From NCBI GenBank assembly GCA_025361085.1, contig JANYAX010000023.1, forward strand, positions 1-36,414: a stretch of DNA of 36,414 bases. The letters are read 5' to 3'. This stretch comes from Candidatus Nomurabacteria bacterium. GTDB lineage: Bacteria; Patescibacteriota; Minisyncoccia; Phycocordibacterales; UBA9973. Shown here in pieces: positions 22,998 through 30,608 of the stretch (positions are counted from its first letter, which is position 1; each line of letters opens with the position of its first letter). The notes under the pieces are model-generated. The model did not search any database. It saw nothing but the letters and a program-made list of their open reading frames with translations, and was not told the DNA's origin. A program made the translations under genes and the position numbers.

Positions 22998-23027
22998 TTT
23001 GACACTAGTGTCAAATACCTCTTTAAT
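22998..23027 (+). promoter_or_regulatory. Promoter with an 18-bp palindromic operator over its -35
   Basis: The perfect palindrome tttgacactagtgtcaaa (22998-23015) contains the -35 TTGACA (22999-23004). After a 17-base spacer comes TTTAAT (23022-23027). A dimeric regulator bound here would cover the -35. The leader to ATG 23096 is about 62 bases. Confidence 0.65.
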
Positions 23028-23095
23028 ATAGTTTGATTGATTTCTAAAGGAGACAGACCCTTTGTCTTTTGTGGTAACTAATTTAAAACAGAACT

Positions 23096-23431
23096 ATGAA
23101 AAAAGTATTTATTATTATTTTTTCGGTATCATGGATAACACCTACGAAAATTGAGAAAAGTAAGAAAATTGTGTTCGGAAGAACACAATGTATACCAGAT
23201 GATTATGATACCAGTATCGGGAATGGATTTACCCCCGATGGTGTCGTGACCGGAAAGGTGGTGAGGATTGTGGATAACTTTCAAGAATCACCACCTACTC
23301 GAACCTTTTTTATCGAAGTGGAGAACGCTATCAGTCATAAAGAGGTGCTTTATGTAAAAAGGACTATGGGGGAATACCATTGGGAGTTGTGGCCATCCAT
23401 CACAGCTTCGATGTTCCTACCATTTGGATGA
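23096..23431 (+). CDS. Small exported protein, unknown
   Basis: The 111 residues start with a short hydrophobic stretch (MKKVFIIIFSVSWI), weak for a signal peptide. The body (GVVTGKVVRIVDNFQESPPTRTFFIEVENA) looks like a small beta-barrel: a GxVxGxVxxI turn followed by paired strands, similar in style to OB-like folds. It ends at MFLPFG with no anchor. No family is recognised. Its promoter carries a perfect palindromic operator, so it is probably regulated in response to a specific signal. An acidic-looking run (gacgacgacgatgatgat) lies beyond the stop but is not translated in frame. Confidence 0.5.
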   Translation: MKKVFIIIFSVSWITPTKIEKSKKIVFGRTQCIPDDYDTSIGNGFTPDGVVTGKVVRIVDNFQESPPTRTFFIEVENAISHKEVLYVKRTMGEYHWELWPSITASMFLPFG

Positions 23432-23458
23432 CGACGACGATGATGATAATAATGATGG

Positions 23459-23485
23459 ACCGTTCGAAAGGACGGTTCTTTTTTT
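23459..23485 (+). terminator. GAAA-loop terminator
   Basis: ccgttc / ggacgg around a gaaa tetraloop (one G-T pair), then ttctttttttg. Confidence 0.8.
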
Positions 23486-23507
23486 GTTTCTTTTTTTTGT
23501 TTATCTC

Positions 23508-23516
23508 TGGTATACT
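23508..23516 (+). promoter_or_regulatory. Extended -10 of purA (TGG TATACT)
   Basis: It lies 46 bases before the ATG, giving a leader of roughly 40 bases without a clear ribosome binding site. Confidence 0.5.
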
Positions 23517-23562
23517 CTCTTTTGGTGCGTTTGATAATTATTAATTAATAAATATAAAAAAC

Positions 23563-24858
23563 ATGGCAATAGATTTGATTATTGGGCTTCAATGGGGAGA
23601 TGAGGGAAAAGGAAAGATCGTAGATATTTTGGCACCAAAATATAAGATTGTCACTAGATATAATGGCGGGCCTAATGCAGGGCATACAATTATATTTGAT
23701 GATAAAAAATTTGTCCTTCACGTAGTACCATCTGGAATTCATAGATCAACGTGTAAGAATTTTATTGGTAATGGTCTTGTGATCAACCCGATTCTTTTGA
23801 AAGATGAAATACAATCTCTCGAGCAAGCTGGTATCGATGTGAAAGGTTCACTTTATATTTCAAATCGTGCGCATATCATTCTCCCAACTCATTGCGCTAT
23901 AGATAAAGCTTCAGAGAATAAAAAAGGTTTTAACAAAATCGGATCAACGGGTAAAGGAATCGGTCCAACTTATAAAGATAAATCTGGACGTGACGGCCTG
24001 CGAATGGGCGACATCGCATACGGAACTTTTGCCGATGACTATAAAAAACTTAAAGATTTACATTTTGAAATTCTTGAAAATTTATATGGGGTTGAAAAAT
24101 CAGAAATTGATCTACAAATAGACAGGGAAGAAAAGAAATTCTTTGAAGCGATTGAATTTTTGAAAGCATTCAATATTTGCGACACTACAAAACTTATAAA
24201 TGAAGAACTTGCTTCCGGAAGCAATATTTTGGCTGAAGGTGCGCAAGGTACACTTCTCGATATTGACCACGGGACGTATCCTTTTGTTACCTCATCGAGC
24301 GTGACTGCGGGAGGAGTTGCGACCGGCCTCGGAGTTAGCCCGAAGAGTATTCGCAATATTTATGGAGCGTTCAAAGGGTACACGACTCGTGTCGGTAGTG
24401 GACCATTCCCAACCGAACTTATAAATGAGATTGGCCAAACTATGCAAAAACGCGGGAATGAAGTGGGTGCAACTACAGGCCGAGCTCGTCGTTGTGGGTG
24501 GCTTGATCTCGTCATTTTGAAATATTCTTGCACGATAAATGGAGTTACTGATTTAGTTATTCTGAAGTCAGATGTTTTGGACACTTTCGATAAGATCGAG
24601 GTATGTGTTGGTTATGAAGGAGAAAATGCTGGAGATGAGATCATGACTTGGCCACCTCGAGATCTGTCGAAAGTTAAACCAGTTTACAAGACATTTGATG
24701 GATGGAAAACTGATACGACGAAATGTAATAAGTTTGAAGATTTGCCAGAAAAGTTAGTTAAATATTTGAAATTTATAAAAGAGTATTTGGGTGTTCCTAT
24801 TTCTTATGTTTCAATTGGGCCAGATCGTGAACAAACCATTGAAGTAAAAAATATTTAA
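23563..24858 (+). CDS. purA: Adenylosuccinate synthetase
   Basis: PurA joins IMP and aspartate using GTP, the first committed step to AMP. The 431 residues show the GTP-binding start GLQWGDEGKGKIVD, the NGGPNAGHTI loop, STGKGIGPTYKDK, the IMP site AEGAQGTLLDIDHGTYPFVTSSS, then TTGRARRCGWLDL and the base-specificity KSDVLD. The length is normal and all catalytic residues are in place (Asp13 and His41 positions by motif). No purB is present here. PurH at 16183 supplies IMP if its substrate AICAR is available. Confidence 0.97.
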   Translation: MAIDLIIGLQWGDEGKGKIVDILAPKYKIVTRYNGGPNAGHTIIFDDKKFVLHVVPSGIHRSTCKNFIGNGLVINPILLKDEIQSLEQAGIDVKGSLYISNRAHIILPTHCAIDKASENKKGFNKIGSTGKGIGPTYKDKSGRDGLRMGDIAYGTFADDYKKLKDLHFEILENLYGVEKSEIDLQIDREEKKFFEAIEFLKAFNICDTTKLINEELASGSNILAEGAQGTLLDIDHGTYPFVTSSSVTAGGVATGLGVSPKSIRNIYGAFKGYTTRVGSGPFPTELINEIGQTMQKRGNEVGATTGRARRCGWLDLVILKYSCTINGVTDLVILKSDVLDTFDKIEVCVGYEGENAGDEIMTWPPRDLSKVKPVYKTFDGWKTDTTKCNKFEDLPEKLVKYLKFIKEYLGVPISYVSIGPDREQTIEVKNI

Positions 24859-24871
24859 ATTTTATTTTACA

Positions 24872-24908
24872 TAACAAAAATCTTCTTTATTAAAGGAGAT
24901 TTTTGTGT
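24872..24908 (+). terminator. purA terminator
   Basis: caaaaatctt / ggagatttttg pair around ctttattaaa, followed by tgttt. Confidence 0.7.
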
Positions 24909-24967
24909 TTGACAATCAGTGCTACATATAATAATGTAGAAATAAACGTTCTAAACCTATATTATTT

Positions 24968-25462
24968 ATGAAAAAATTAAATGAGTTAATTCGGCAAAGT
25001 GGGAATATCTATTCTATTCCATCTCATGAATTTATTGACTGTCTTCGTGAGTATTTTAAGGGGATTGATAATATTGATATGGGATTTGTTCCTACCGAAA
25101 TCATGAAAGTTATTAATACAAAAGAAAGCACCTCGATGCTTTTTATTGTAAAGATAAATGAGAAAGGTACTCCGGATAAAATTGTCATGTTGATGTTTGA
25201 AGAGAATGATTTTTATTGCAAAATTTATCCGAGTTTTCAATCGGTTCCTTCTTATTCACTGAAGAATAAATGGACAAAAGAAGATGAGTTTCTTTCTGTT
25301 GTCGAAGAGATCTATATGTTTTTTGATGAAGAAGAAACCGGTATTCTTTTTGGGGAAGGACAATTTATCTTAAATGTGCTAAATGATTCACCTCACCGTG
25401 AATTTAGAAGATTGATGCATTATTTGAAAAGTTGCGACTTCTCTGGATTGGAAGTAGCATAA
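24968..25462 (+). CDS. Unknown cytoplasmic protein
   Basis: The 164 residues have no signal peptide or membrane helix. Acidic and aromatic residues alternate (SMLFIVKINEKGTPDKIVMLMFEENDFYCKIYPS), suggesting a mixed alpha/beta fold, with a helical C terminus (RRLMHYLKSCDFSGLEVA). I recognise no family and see no catalytic motif. A TTGACA (24909-24914) precedes it but no good -10 is at standard spacing. A terminator follows. It stands as a single-gene unit next to another unknown (25572). Confidence 0.55.
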   Translation: MKKLNELIRQSGNIYSIPSHEFIDCLREYFKGIDNIDMGFVPTEIMKVINTKESTSMLFIVKINEKGTPDKIVMLMFEENDFYCKIYPSFQSVPSYSLKNKWTKEDEFLSVVEEIYMFFDEEETGILFGEGQFILNVLNDSPHREFRRLMHYLKSCDFSGLEVA

Positions 25463-25482
25463 GACATTATATAAATATTTTT

Positions 25483-25510
25483 ACCCCGGGGATTCCCTGG
25501 GGTTTTATTT
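25483..25510 (+). terminator. Terminator after the 164-aa gene
   Basis: accccggg / cctggggt arms around gattc (one mismatch), followed by tttattt. Confidence 0.7.
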
Positions 25511-25571
25511 GACAATTATATTGAGAAATAATAAGGTAAATATAAATTGAACAAAAAAGAAAGGGGTAAAT

Positions 25572-25931
25572 ATGTATGCAACCTTAGGTTTGCTAGATAA
25601 ATCAAATTATAAAAGCATATGTTTTAAATCATACAGAGATGCAAAAAGATTTAAACGCTTTGTGCGTGTCTTTATTGAAGAAATAAAAAAGAAGAATGAT
25701 TATGATTTTTATTGGGTTTCGACAGATGTAAGAATTAAGTGGAGTTTAAGGGTTCCAAGGCTTTCAGAAAATAATCTGAAAGAGACGCTAATTAAAGAAA
25801 TGTTACATTTAATTTTGGTATCAAGAACAGGTAAGAGAATACCAGATATCGAGGTCGAGGTTTCTTTAAAAAAAATCGGCAAGGTTGTTTCTTTCAAAAT
25901 TGGGAAATTACCCAAAAGAATAAAATCGTGA
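25572..25931 (+). CDS. Unknown small basic protein
   Basis: The 119 residues are rich in Lys, Arg and Phe (CFKSYRDAKRFKRFVRVFIEEIKKKNDYDFYWV) and end KRIKS. No membrane segment, signal or recognised domain is visible. A strong ribosome binding site (agaaagggg, 6 bases before ATG) supports translation, and a TTGACA at 25509-25514 may be its -35. A terminator at 25942 closes the unit. The high charge suggests nucleic-acid or ribosome contact, but this is only inference. Confidence 0.55.
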   Translation: MYATLGLLDKSNYKSICFKSYRDAKRFKRFVRVFIEEIKKKNDYDFYWVSTDVRIKWSLRVPRLSENNLKETLIKEMLHLILVSRTGKRIPDIEVEVSLKKIGKVVSFKIGKLPKRIKS

Positions 25932-25941
25932 TTAATCACTC

Positions 25942-25980
25942 AAATATCCGGTCTCACAAGGTCCGGATATTTAATTTTAT
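25942..25980 (+). terminator. Terminator after the 119-aa gene
   Basis: aaatatccgg (25942-25951) / ccggatattt (25963-25972) perfect arms, then aattttatttaa. Confidence 0.85.
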
Positions 25981-26017
25981 TTAACCTCATAAATTAGATT
26001 ATTTTTTAAATTTGAAG

Positions 26018-26069
26018 TATAATAGAAAAATATTAATAATAAATATCACCTAAGTTTGCAACTTGGTGA
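26018..26069 (+). promoter_or_regulatory. Promoter and leader hairpin of the small basic protein gene
   Basis: TATAAT at 26018-26023 is followed by a leader with the hairpin cacctaagtt tgc aacttggtg (26048-26069, one bulged T). The hairpin lies 15 bases before the ATG, close enough to affect ribosome entry. Confidence 0.55.
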
Positions 26070-26084
26070 ATAAAAGTAATAAAT

Positions 26085-26210
26085 ATGGCAAAAAGAGCTA
26101 CATCACTTCACCCACATGTGAAATCAAGGCATTCAAAAAAGACAGCAAAAAGACTCGCAGTTAAGAAAGTAATGCTTGAAAAGAAAAAAGGTAAAAAAGG
26201 GAAAAAATAA
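26085..26210 (+). CDS. Small basic protein (41 aa)
   Basis: The sequence starts MAKRATSLHPHVKSRHSKKT and ends in a Lys/Gly tail. It is very basic (net charge near +17) with three His. Promoter, leader hairpin, start and terminator form a compact unit, arguing that it is real although short. It resembles small ribosome-associated or nucleoid proteins in composition. It is not a ribosomal protein I can name. It may be functionally similar to the Lys-rich peptide at 1331. Confidence 0.65.
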   Translation: MAKRATSLHPHVKSRHSKKTAKRLAVKKVMLEKKKGKKGKK

Positions 26211-26217
26211 GATTTCG

Positions 26218-26250
26218 AAAAACCAGCGTAAAATAACGCCGGTTTTTCTA
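26218..26250 (+). terminator. Terminator of the small basic protein gene
   Basis: aaaaaccagcgt / acgccggttttt arms with an A-C mismatch around aaaata, followed by tcta. Confidence 0.75.
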
Positions 26251-26255
26251 TACTC

Positions 26256-26284
26256 TTGACAAATTCATCTGATAGTTATATACT
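26256..26284 (+). promoter_or_regulatory. Promoter of the DEAD-box helicase gene
   Basis: TTGACA (26256-26261), 17 bases, TATACT (26279-26284). It starts a leader of about 135 bases. Confidence 0.8.
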
Positions 26285-26290
26285 ATAAGA

Positions 26291-26426
26291 GTAAGTTGTA
26301 TTCTCATTGGTTTCATCGCTTTTTAAGCGCCTAATATAATGTCTTATCCCTTGTGGTAATCTTTATGGAAATCAAAGGGTAATTCCAGTCCGTCTTACTT
26401 TTATATTTATAGACTGGAAAGATATT
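26291..26426 (+). promoter_or_regulatory. Structured leader of the DEAD-box helicase gene
   Basis: It holds cgctttttaagcg (about 26318-26330), ccctt...aaggg (26347-26380) and ccagtc (26387-26392) pairing with gactgg (26411-26416); the last of these sits 10 bases before the ATG. Long structured leaders that open on cold shock are known for DEAD-box RNA helicase genes; here this is only an analogy. Confidence 0.5.
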
Positions 26427-27737
26427 ATGTATAAAAATAAAAATAGCCATGGCTCTGGCCAAGGCCGTCCTTCCTCGTCAAGAACAAGTGGAGGCAGACC
26501 TGCATCTCATAGTGCAGGTCAATCAAGATCTAATCATGGTGGTCAAAAGAATGGTTTTCATAGTCGTTCATCTAATACATCTAATAATCGTCCATTCGGG
26601 AATCGACAAAAATCGAAGGGGCGTTTTGGTGGAACATCAATCCATCCATCGCGTTTCGTGTGCAAAGCTGATCCGATTATCGAAAGTGCTCCATATGTTC
26701 CAGTTCACAAATTTTCACAATTTAAAATTAGTGAAATTATTAAAGATAATATAATTAAAAAAGGTTATATTACACCAACACCGATTCAAGATATGGCTAT
26801 TCCTCATGTTTTAAATGGAAGAGATGTAGTTGGAATTGCAAATACTGGAACTGGTAAAACGGCGGCTTTTCTCATTCCACTACTCGATAAAATTGTAAAC
26901 AATCCACGTGAAAAAGTTTTGATAATTGTTCCAACTCGTGAACTTGCAACACAAATAAATGATGAGTTATTCGGATTCAAAGGCAATCTCCGAGTATATT
27001 CTGTTTGTTGTGTTGGTGGTGTCGGGATTCAAGGTCAAATATATAATCTTCGCCGTCAGCATAATTTTGTAATCGGGACGCCAGGACGTTTAAAAGATCT
27101 TGTTGATCGCAAGGTTATTCATCTTTCAGAATTTAAAACAATTGTTCTCGATGAGGCAGATAGAATGCTCGACATGGGGTTCATCGCTGATATGCGTTAC
27201 TTGATGGCCAACATGGCTCCCAATCGCCAAACGCTTTTCTTTTCGGCTACGACGACAAATGAGATTAATAAATTAATTGAAGAATTTCTAACTAATCCTG
27301 AAAAAATTTCAGTGAAGACAGGGGATACAGCAAGAAATGTCGAACAAGATATTGTTCGCGTTCGACATGGTGAAGACAAAGTCGAATCACTTGAATGTCT
27401 CCTTGCTAAAAAAGAATTTTCAAAAGTTTTAATTTTTGGACGAACAAAACATGGAGTTGAAAAGCTTTGTCAGACTTTGGTTAAGAGTGGATTCAAAGCA
27501 GAGTCGATTCATGGTGATAAAAATCAATCTCGTCGTCAAAGTGCACTTAAAGCCTTTCGTGAAAATCATAGTCAAATACTCGTAGCAACCGATGTTGCTG
27601 CTCGTGGTCTCGATATCCCAAACGTAACTCACGTTATTAATTTCGATATTCCTGCAACTTATGAAGACTATGTCCACCGCATTGGCCGTACTGGCCGAGC
27701 GAACCAAGTTGGGGTTGCACTAACGTTCGTAAATTAA
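26427..27737 (+). CDS. DEAD-box RNA helicase
   Basis: ATP-dependent RNA unwinding, likely in ribosome assembly or mRNA turnover. The 436 residues open with a ~75-residue Ser/Gly/Arg/His-rich disordered tail (GSGQGRPSSSRTSGGRPASH). The two RecA domains follow with all motifs: Q motif (TPTPIQDMAIP), I (ANTGTGKT), Ia (PTRELA), GG, TPGRL, DEAD, SAT (FSATTT), then VLIFGRTKHG, VATDVAARGLDIP and HRIGRTGRA. The basic tail is N-terminal, whereas bacterial family members usually carry it at the C terminus; the protein stops soon after motif VI (VGVALTFVN). It has its own promoter and long leader. Confidence 0.93.
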   Translation: MYKNKNSHGSGQGRPSSSRTSGGRPASHSAGQSRSNHGGQKNGFHSRSSNTSNNRPFGNRQKSKGRFGGTSIHPSRFVCKADPIIESAPYVPVHKFSQFKISEIIKDNIIKKGYITPTPIQDMAIPHVLNGRDVVGIANTGTGKTAAFLIPLLDKIVNNPREKVLIIVPTRELATQINDELFGFKGNLRVYSVCCVGGVGIQGQIYNLRRQHNFVIGTPGRLKDLVDRKVIHLSEFKTIVLDEADRMLDMGFIADMRYLMANMAPNRQTLFFSATTTNEINKLIEEFLTNPEKISVKTGDTARNVEQDIVRVRHGEDKVESLECLLAKKEFSKVLIFGRTKHGVEKLCQTLVKSGFKAESIHGDKNQSRRQSALKAFRENHSQILVATDVAARGLDIPNVTHVINFDIPATYEDYVHRIGRTGRANQVGVALTFVN

Positions 27738-27759
27738 AATAAACTTTAAAATTTTTTTG

Positions 27760-27768
27760 TGTTATAAT
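27760..27768 (+). promoter_or_regulatory. Extended -10 (TGT TATAAT) of the peptidoglycan-binding protein gene
   Basis: It ends 9 bases before ATG 27778. Confidence 0.6.
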
Positions 27769-27777
27769 TAAAAGCGT

Positions 27778-28371
27778 ATGGAAAATTTTAAATTTGCGGT
27801 TGCATCAATCATTATCATTGTTATACTTGGACTCGGTGGTTATTGGGCATTTACAACGATAGAATCTGGAAGTTCCCATGTAGATAGCCAAAAACTAAAA
27901 GAATCTGAAGCTAAAAATAAAGATTTAACAAAAAAAGTTGCTGATTTAGAGAAACAAATTAGTCTTTTGCAAGCAGATAAAGAACAAGTATTGGCTGATC
28001 AAGCACAGGCCAAGGCCATCCTTGATGCAGAAGTTAGTAAGGCACAAACTACTACAATACCGATAAAGACGACTACGACATCTACCACCACAAAACCAGT
28101 TGTTTCTAAAAATCAAACTCTTATCAATGAATTACAAAAGCTTGCGGATAATAAAGTTTATCTCAAATTGAAATCTCAAGGAACGGCGGTGGGCTCTGTT
28201 CAAAAGTTTTTGAATCTTTATAATAAGACATCAAATAAGGTTGATAATGACTACGGCGCAAGTACCGTGACAGCTGTGAAGAATTATCAGAAGGCAGTGG
28301 GGATAACGGCTGACGGAGAAACAGGACCAAGTACTTACTTGAAAATGATCGTGTGGTTAAAGAACTATTAA
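27778..28371 (+). CDS. Membrane-anchored peptidoglycan-binding protein
   Basis: The 197 residues contain an N-terminal membrane helix (about 6-26), a coiled coil (about 35-85, KKVADLEKQISLLQADKEQVLADQ), a Thr-rich linker (about 90-112) and a C-terminal PG_binding_1-type repeat (SQGTAVGSVQKFLN ... DNDYGASTVTAVKNYQKAVGITADGETGPSTY). This domain binds the cell wall. No catalytic domain is attached, so it probably tethers the membrane to peptidoglycan or positions a partner. It starts 40 bases after the helicase but has its own extended -10. Confidence 0.8.
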   Translation: MENFKFAVASIIIIVILGLGGYWAFTTIESGSSHVDSQKLKESEAKNKDLTKKVADLEKQISLLQADKEQVLADQAQAKAILDAEVSKAQTTTIPIKTTTTSTTTKPVVSKNQTLINELQKLADNKVYLKLKSQGTAVGSVQKFLNLYNKTSNKVDNDYGASTVTAVKNYQKAVGITADGETGPSTYLKMIVWLKNY

Positions 28372-28408
28372 TTATATATTTATAATCAGCTTTCAGAGTA
28401 TTTTTTAC

Positions 28409-28437
28409 TTGACAAAATTGGTGATAAATGCAATACT
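28409..28437 (+). promoter_or_regulatory. Promoter of the candidate small RNA
   Basis: TTGACA (28409-28414), 17 bases, AATACT (28432-28437). It points at the structured segment that follows. Confidence 0.65.
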
Positions 28438-28440
28438 TAT

Positions 28441-28627
28441 GACAAATTCCATCGGGTTAATGGATAGTTGCAATATCATTAACCCAGGAATTATCTTTCA
28501 GAGCTTAGATTTCAGCAGGGTGCGGTCTTCCCAATTCCGTTACCCTGCCATGGGAATTCAGTTCGCTTTAAGCGAACGTCAACATATAAGAGACATTTCT
28601 ATTGCGATAGGAATGTCTTTCTTTTTT
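28441..28627 (+). ncRNA. Candidate structured small RNA, unknown class
   Basis: A segment of about 185 bases is bounded by a promoter and an intrinsic terminator and has no credible open frame. Stem 1: aattcc (28445-28450) and gggttaatg (28454-28462) pair with cattaaccc (28477-28485) and ggaatt (28487-28492). Stem 2: gcagggt (28515-28521) with accctgc (28542-28548). Stem 3: gttcgctttaagcgaac (28561-28577). The terminator pairs gacatttctat with ataggaatgtc (28592-28616), then ctttttt. The words aattcc and ggaatt each occur twice, so an alternative pairing is possible. It does not show tmRNA, SRP or 6S signatures that I can recognise. It could also be a leader of lldP, though lldP has its own -10 after the terminator. 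Confidence 0.6.
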
Positions 28628-28660
28628 ATATGTGGAAATTTTCAAAAATTAAAATATTTA

Positions 28661-28669
28661 TGATATTAT
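28661..28669 (+). promoter_or_regulatory. Extended -10 (TGA TATTAT) of the lactate permease gene
   Basis: It ends 7 bases before ATG 28677, leaving no room for a ribosome binding site. Confidence 0.55.
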
Positions 28670-28676
28670 ATGGTAT

Positions 28677-30188
28677 ATGTTAAAAGATATACCAGTTTTC
28701 TTGGCCATGTTTCCTTTTTTAGTTTTCCTTTATTTATTATTTGTTCAGAAAGTTCCATTACTTTGGTCGTCGGTACTAACTTTGGCTATTTATACAATAC
28801 TCTCCATTTTCTATTGGCACATATTACCGTCATTTTTATACATTTCGTATGGAAAAGGATTTTTTGTTGGACTCGATATTTTCATAATTATTTTCGGTGC
28901 AGTTTTCTTTCTTGAAATATTAAAAGATTTAAAAATAATCAAACACATCTCATATTATCTAGGTGGACTTTCTAAAGATTATAGAGTGCAAATAATTATC
29001 ATTGCTTGGTTCCTTGAATGTTTTATCGAAGGTACCGCCGGTTTCGGGACACCAGCTGCGATTGCTGTACCGATTCTCATGGGGCTCGGTCTCACGCCGA
29101 TAAGAGCATTGATCGTCGGGCTTCTCGGTAATAGTACTCCGGGAGTCTTTGGTGCGGCTGGCACGCCGATCAAAATGGGATTAGTTGGATTGAACACTGC
29201 AATGGTTCCACTTTACGCTGCGCTTCTCAACCTTGTTGGATTTTTAGTTCCAGTATTTATGCTTTGGGTTATTACCAATGGAAGAGAAAATAGAAAAAAA
29301 GAATTTATCAAAGCATTACCGTTTGCGATATTCTCGGGATTACTTTTTGTTGTTCCTTCATTAATTTTCGTTTCGCTTGGCCAAGAATTTCCATCGATCC
29401 TCGGTTCAATCTTCGGATTGATAGTAATTGTAATAACTGTAAAGTTGGGGTTCTTGGTTCCTAAAGAACAAATTTCTCTTATTGAAGAAAATAAAGAAGA
29501 ACAAAAAGAAGAAGCTTCACTATCACCATTCAAATCTTTTTTGCCTTACATTATTCTCATAGTCTTACTCATTTTGGGAAAAATGTTTTTAGGTGGTTTG
29601 GGGATACCGTTATCGCTTGGATTTTCTCATACTTTCAATATATTTAATCCAGGATTTATTTTTATCATTTCTGGATTACTTGTAGTTTTGATTTGGAAAG
29701 AAAAATGGGGGACAATTCATAGTTCAATGAAGAGAGCATGGAAGGGGGCGATCTATCCTTTCTTTGTTGTTTTTTCAATGCTCGCAATGGTTCAAATAAT
29801 GATAAATTCTGGGAATAATTATTCTGGAATTTTATCGGCGATCAATCTAATCACTCATAGTTTTGAGACTACACTTCTGCCATTTTTTGCCCCATTCATT
29901 GGGGCCTTTGGTGCATTTATGACTGGGAGTGTAACTGTCTCAAATATCATGTTTGGTCATTTGTTTAATATGGCCGCTACCAATCTCGGCATGGATTCTA
30001 TGCTGATATTGTCACTGGGGGTTGTAGGAGCCGCTGCTGGTAATATGATCGCACTTGCGGATATACTGACCGCTGAGGCTGTAACAGGGGTCAAAAATGG
30101 CGAAATACACGTTTTGAAGGGGGTTATTGTTCCTTGTATTACTTATTTATTTATACTCGGTGTTATTGGTTTTATAATTCTTGGATGA
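28677..30188 (+). CDS. L-lactate permease family transporter
   Basis: This is a multi-helix carrier for lactate or glycolate. The 503 residues are almost entirely membrane segments (12 or more), with the family signature CFIEGTAGFGTPAAIAVPILMGLGL, GNSTPGVFGAAGTPI and, in the second half, FGAFMTGSVTVSNIMFGHL. A charged cytoplasmic loop (EENKEEQKEEAS) separates the halves. Lactate transport fits a fermentative lifestyle, either exporting the end product or importing it from a host. No lactate dehydrogenase is in the window. It overlaps the nominal start of the next gene, whose real start is downstream. It could be named lldP or lctP; direction and substrate are not proven. Confidence 0.9.
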   Translation: MLKDIPVFLAMFPFLVFLYLLFVQKVPLLWSSVLTLAIYTILSIFYWHILPSFLYISYGKGFFVGLDIFIIIFGAVFFLEILKDLKIIKHISYYLGGLSKDYRVQIIIIAWFLECFIEGTAGFGTPAAIAVPILMGLGLTPIRALIVGLLGNSTPGVFGAAGTPIKMGLVGLNTAMVPLYAALLNLVGFLVPVFMLWVITNGRENRKKEFIKALPFAIFSGLLFVVPSLIFVSLGQEFPSILGSIFGLIVIVITVKLGFLVPKEQISLIEENKEEQKEEASLSPFKSFLPYIILIVLLILGKMFLGGLGIPLSLGFSHTFNIFNPGFIFIISGLLVVLIWKEKWGTIHSSMKRAWKGAIYPFFVVFSMLAMVQIMINSGNNYSGILSAINLITHSFETTLLPFFAPFIGAFGAFMTGSVTVSNIMFGHLFNMAATNLGMDSMLILSLGVVGAAAGNMIALADILTAEAVTGVKNGEIHVLKGVIVPCITYLFILGVIGFIILG

Positions 30189-30194
30189 TATAAT
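30186..30194 (+). promoter_or_regulatory. Extended -10 (TGA TATAAT) overlapping the permease stop
   Basis: It ends 10 bases before ATG 30205 and overlaps the last codon of the permease, giving the next gene a promoter of its own. Confidence 0.55.
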
Positions 30195-30204
30195 AGAGCA
30201 ATAT

Positions 30205-30600
30205 ATGAGAAAAATATTAAATGTAATTCATAAAGTTTTTGATGAAATAGAAAATAAAGCAAGAATTAAGTTGGTTCACCACCCATTGGTGTATGCGTTT
30301 ATCGGTAGTGTCGGTATAGTTTCAATATGGCGAGGGATTTGGCATATTTCAGATGATTGGGGTATTTCTAGTTGGGCGTCTTTGATCTTCGGGACATTCA
30401 TAACAATGATTACTGGACTTTTCGTTTCATTTTTCATCGGTGAGAATATAATTATTTCTGGGCTCAACAAAGAAAAGAGAATTGACGAAAAAACCGAAGA
30501 AGAAATTCACAAAGAGAGAACTGCCTTAACCGATATAGAAAAAGACATCAAAGAGATTAAAGAAACTCTCATTAGATTAGAAAATAAAAAGAATAAATAA
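30205..30600 (+). CDS. Small two-helix membrane protein with coiled-coil tail
   Basis: The 131 residues (start MRKILNVIHKVFDEIENKA) include two membrane helices (about 29-50 and 58-82) with the motif HPLVYAFIGSVGIVSIWRGIWHISD between and within them, and a charged helical tail (about 90-131). I know similar WRGxWH-containing small membrane proteins in archaea and candidate bacteria, but no function. A TTG start at 30181 would overlap the permease by 8 bases; ATG 30205 is preferred because an extended -10 lies just upstream. Confidence 0.65.
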   Translation: MRKILNVIHKVFDEIENKARIKLVHHPLVYAFIGSVGIVSIWRGIWHISDDWGISSWASLIFGTFITMITGLFVSFFIGENIIISGLNKEKRIDEKTEEEIHKERTALTDIEKDIKEIKETLIRLENKKNK

Positions 30601-30608
30601 TTCTAAAA

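Noticed and set aside
22951-23031. 26-codon frame before the secreted-protein gene
   Set aside because: No ribosome binding site, and it contains the palindromic operator and promoter of the next gene.
28409-28663. 84-codon open frame
   Set aside because: It starts in the -35 box of the candidate RNA, runs through all its stems and terminator, and the peptide has no features.
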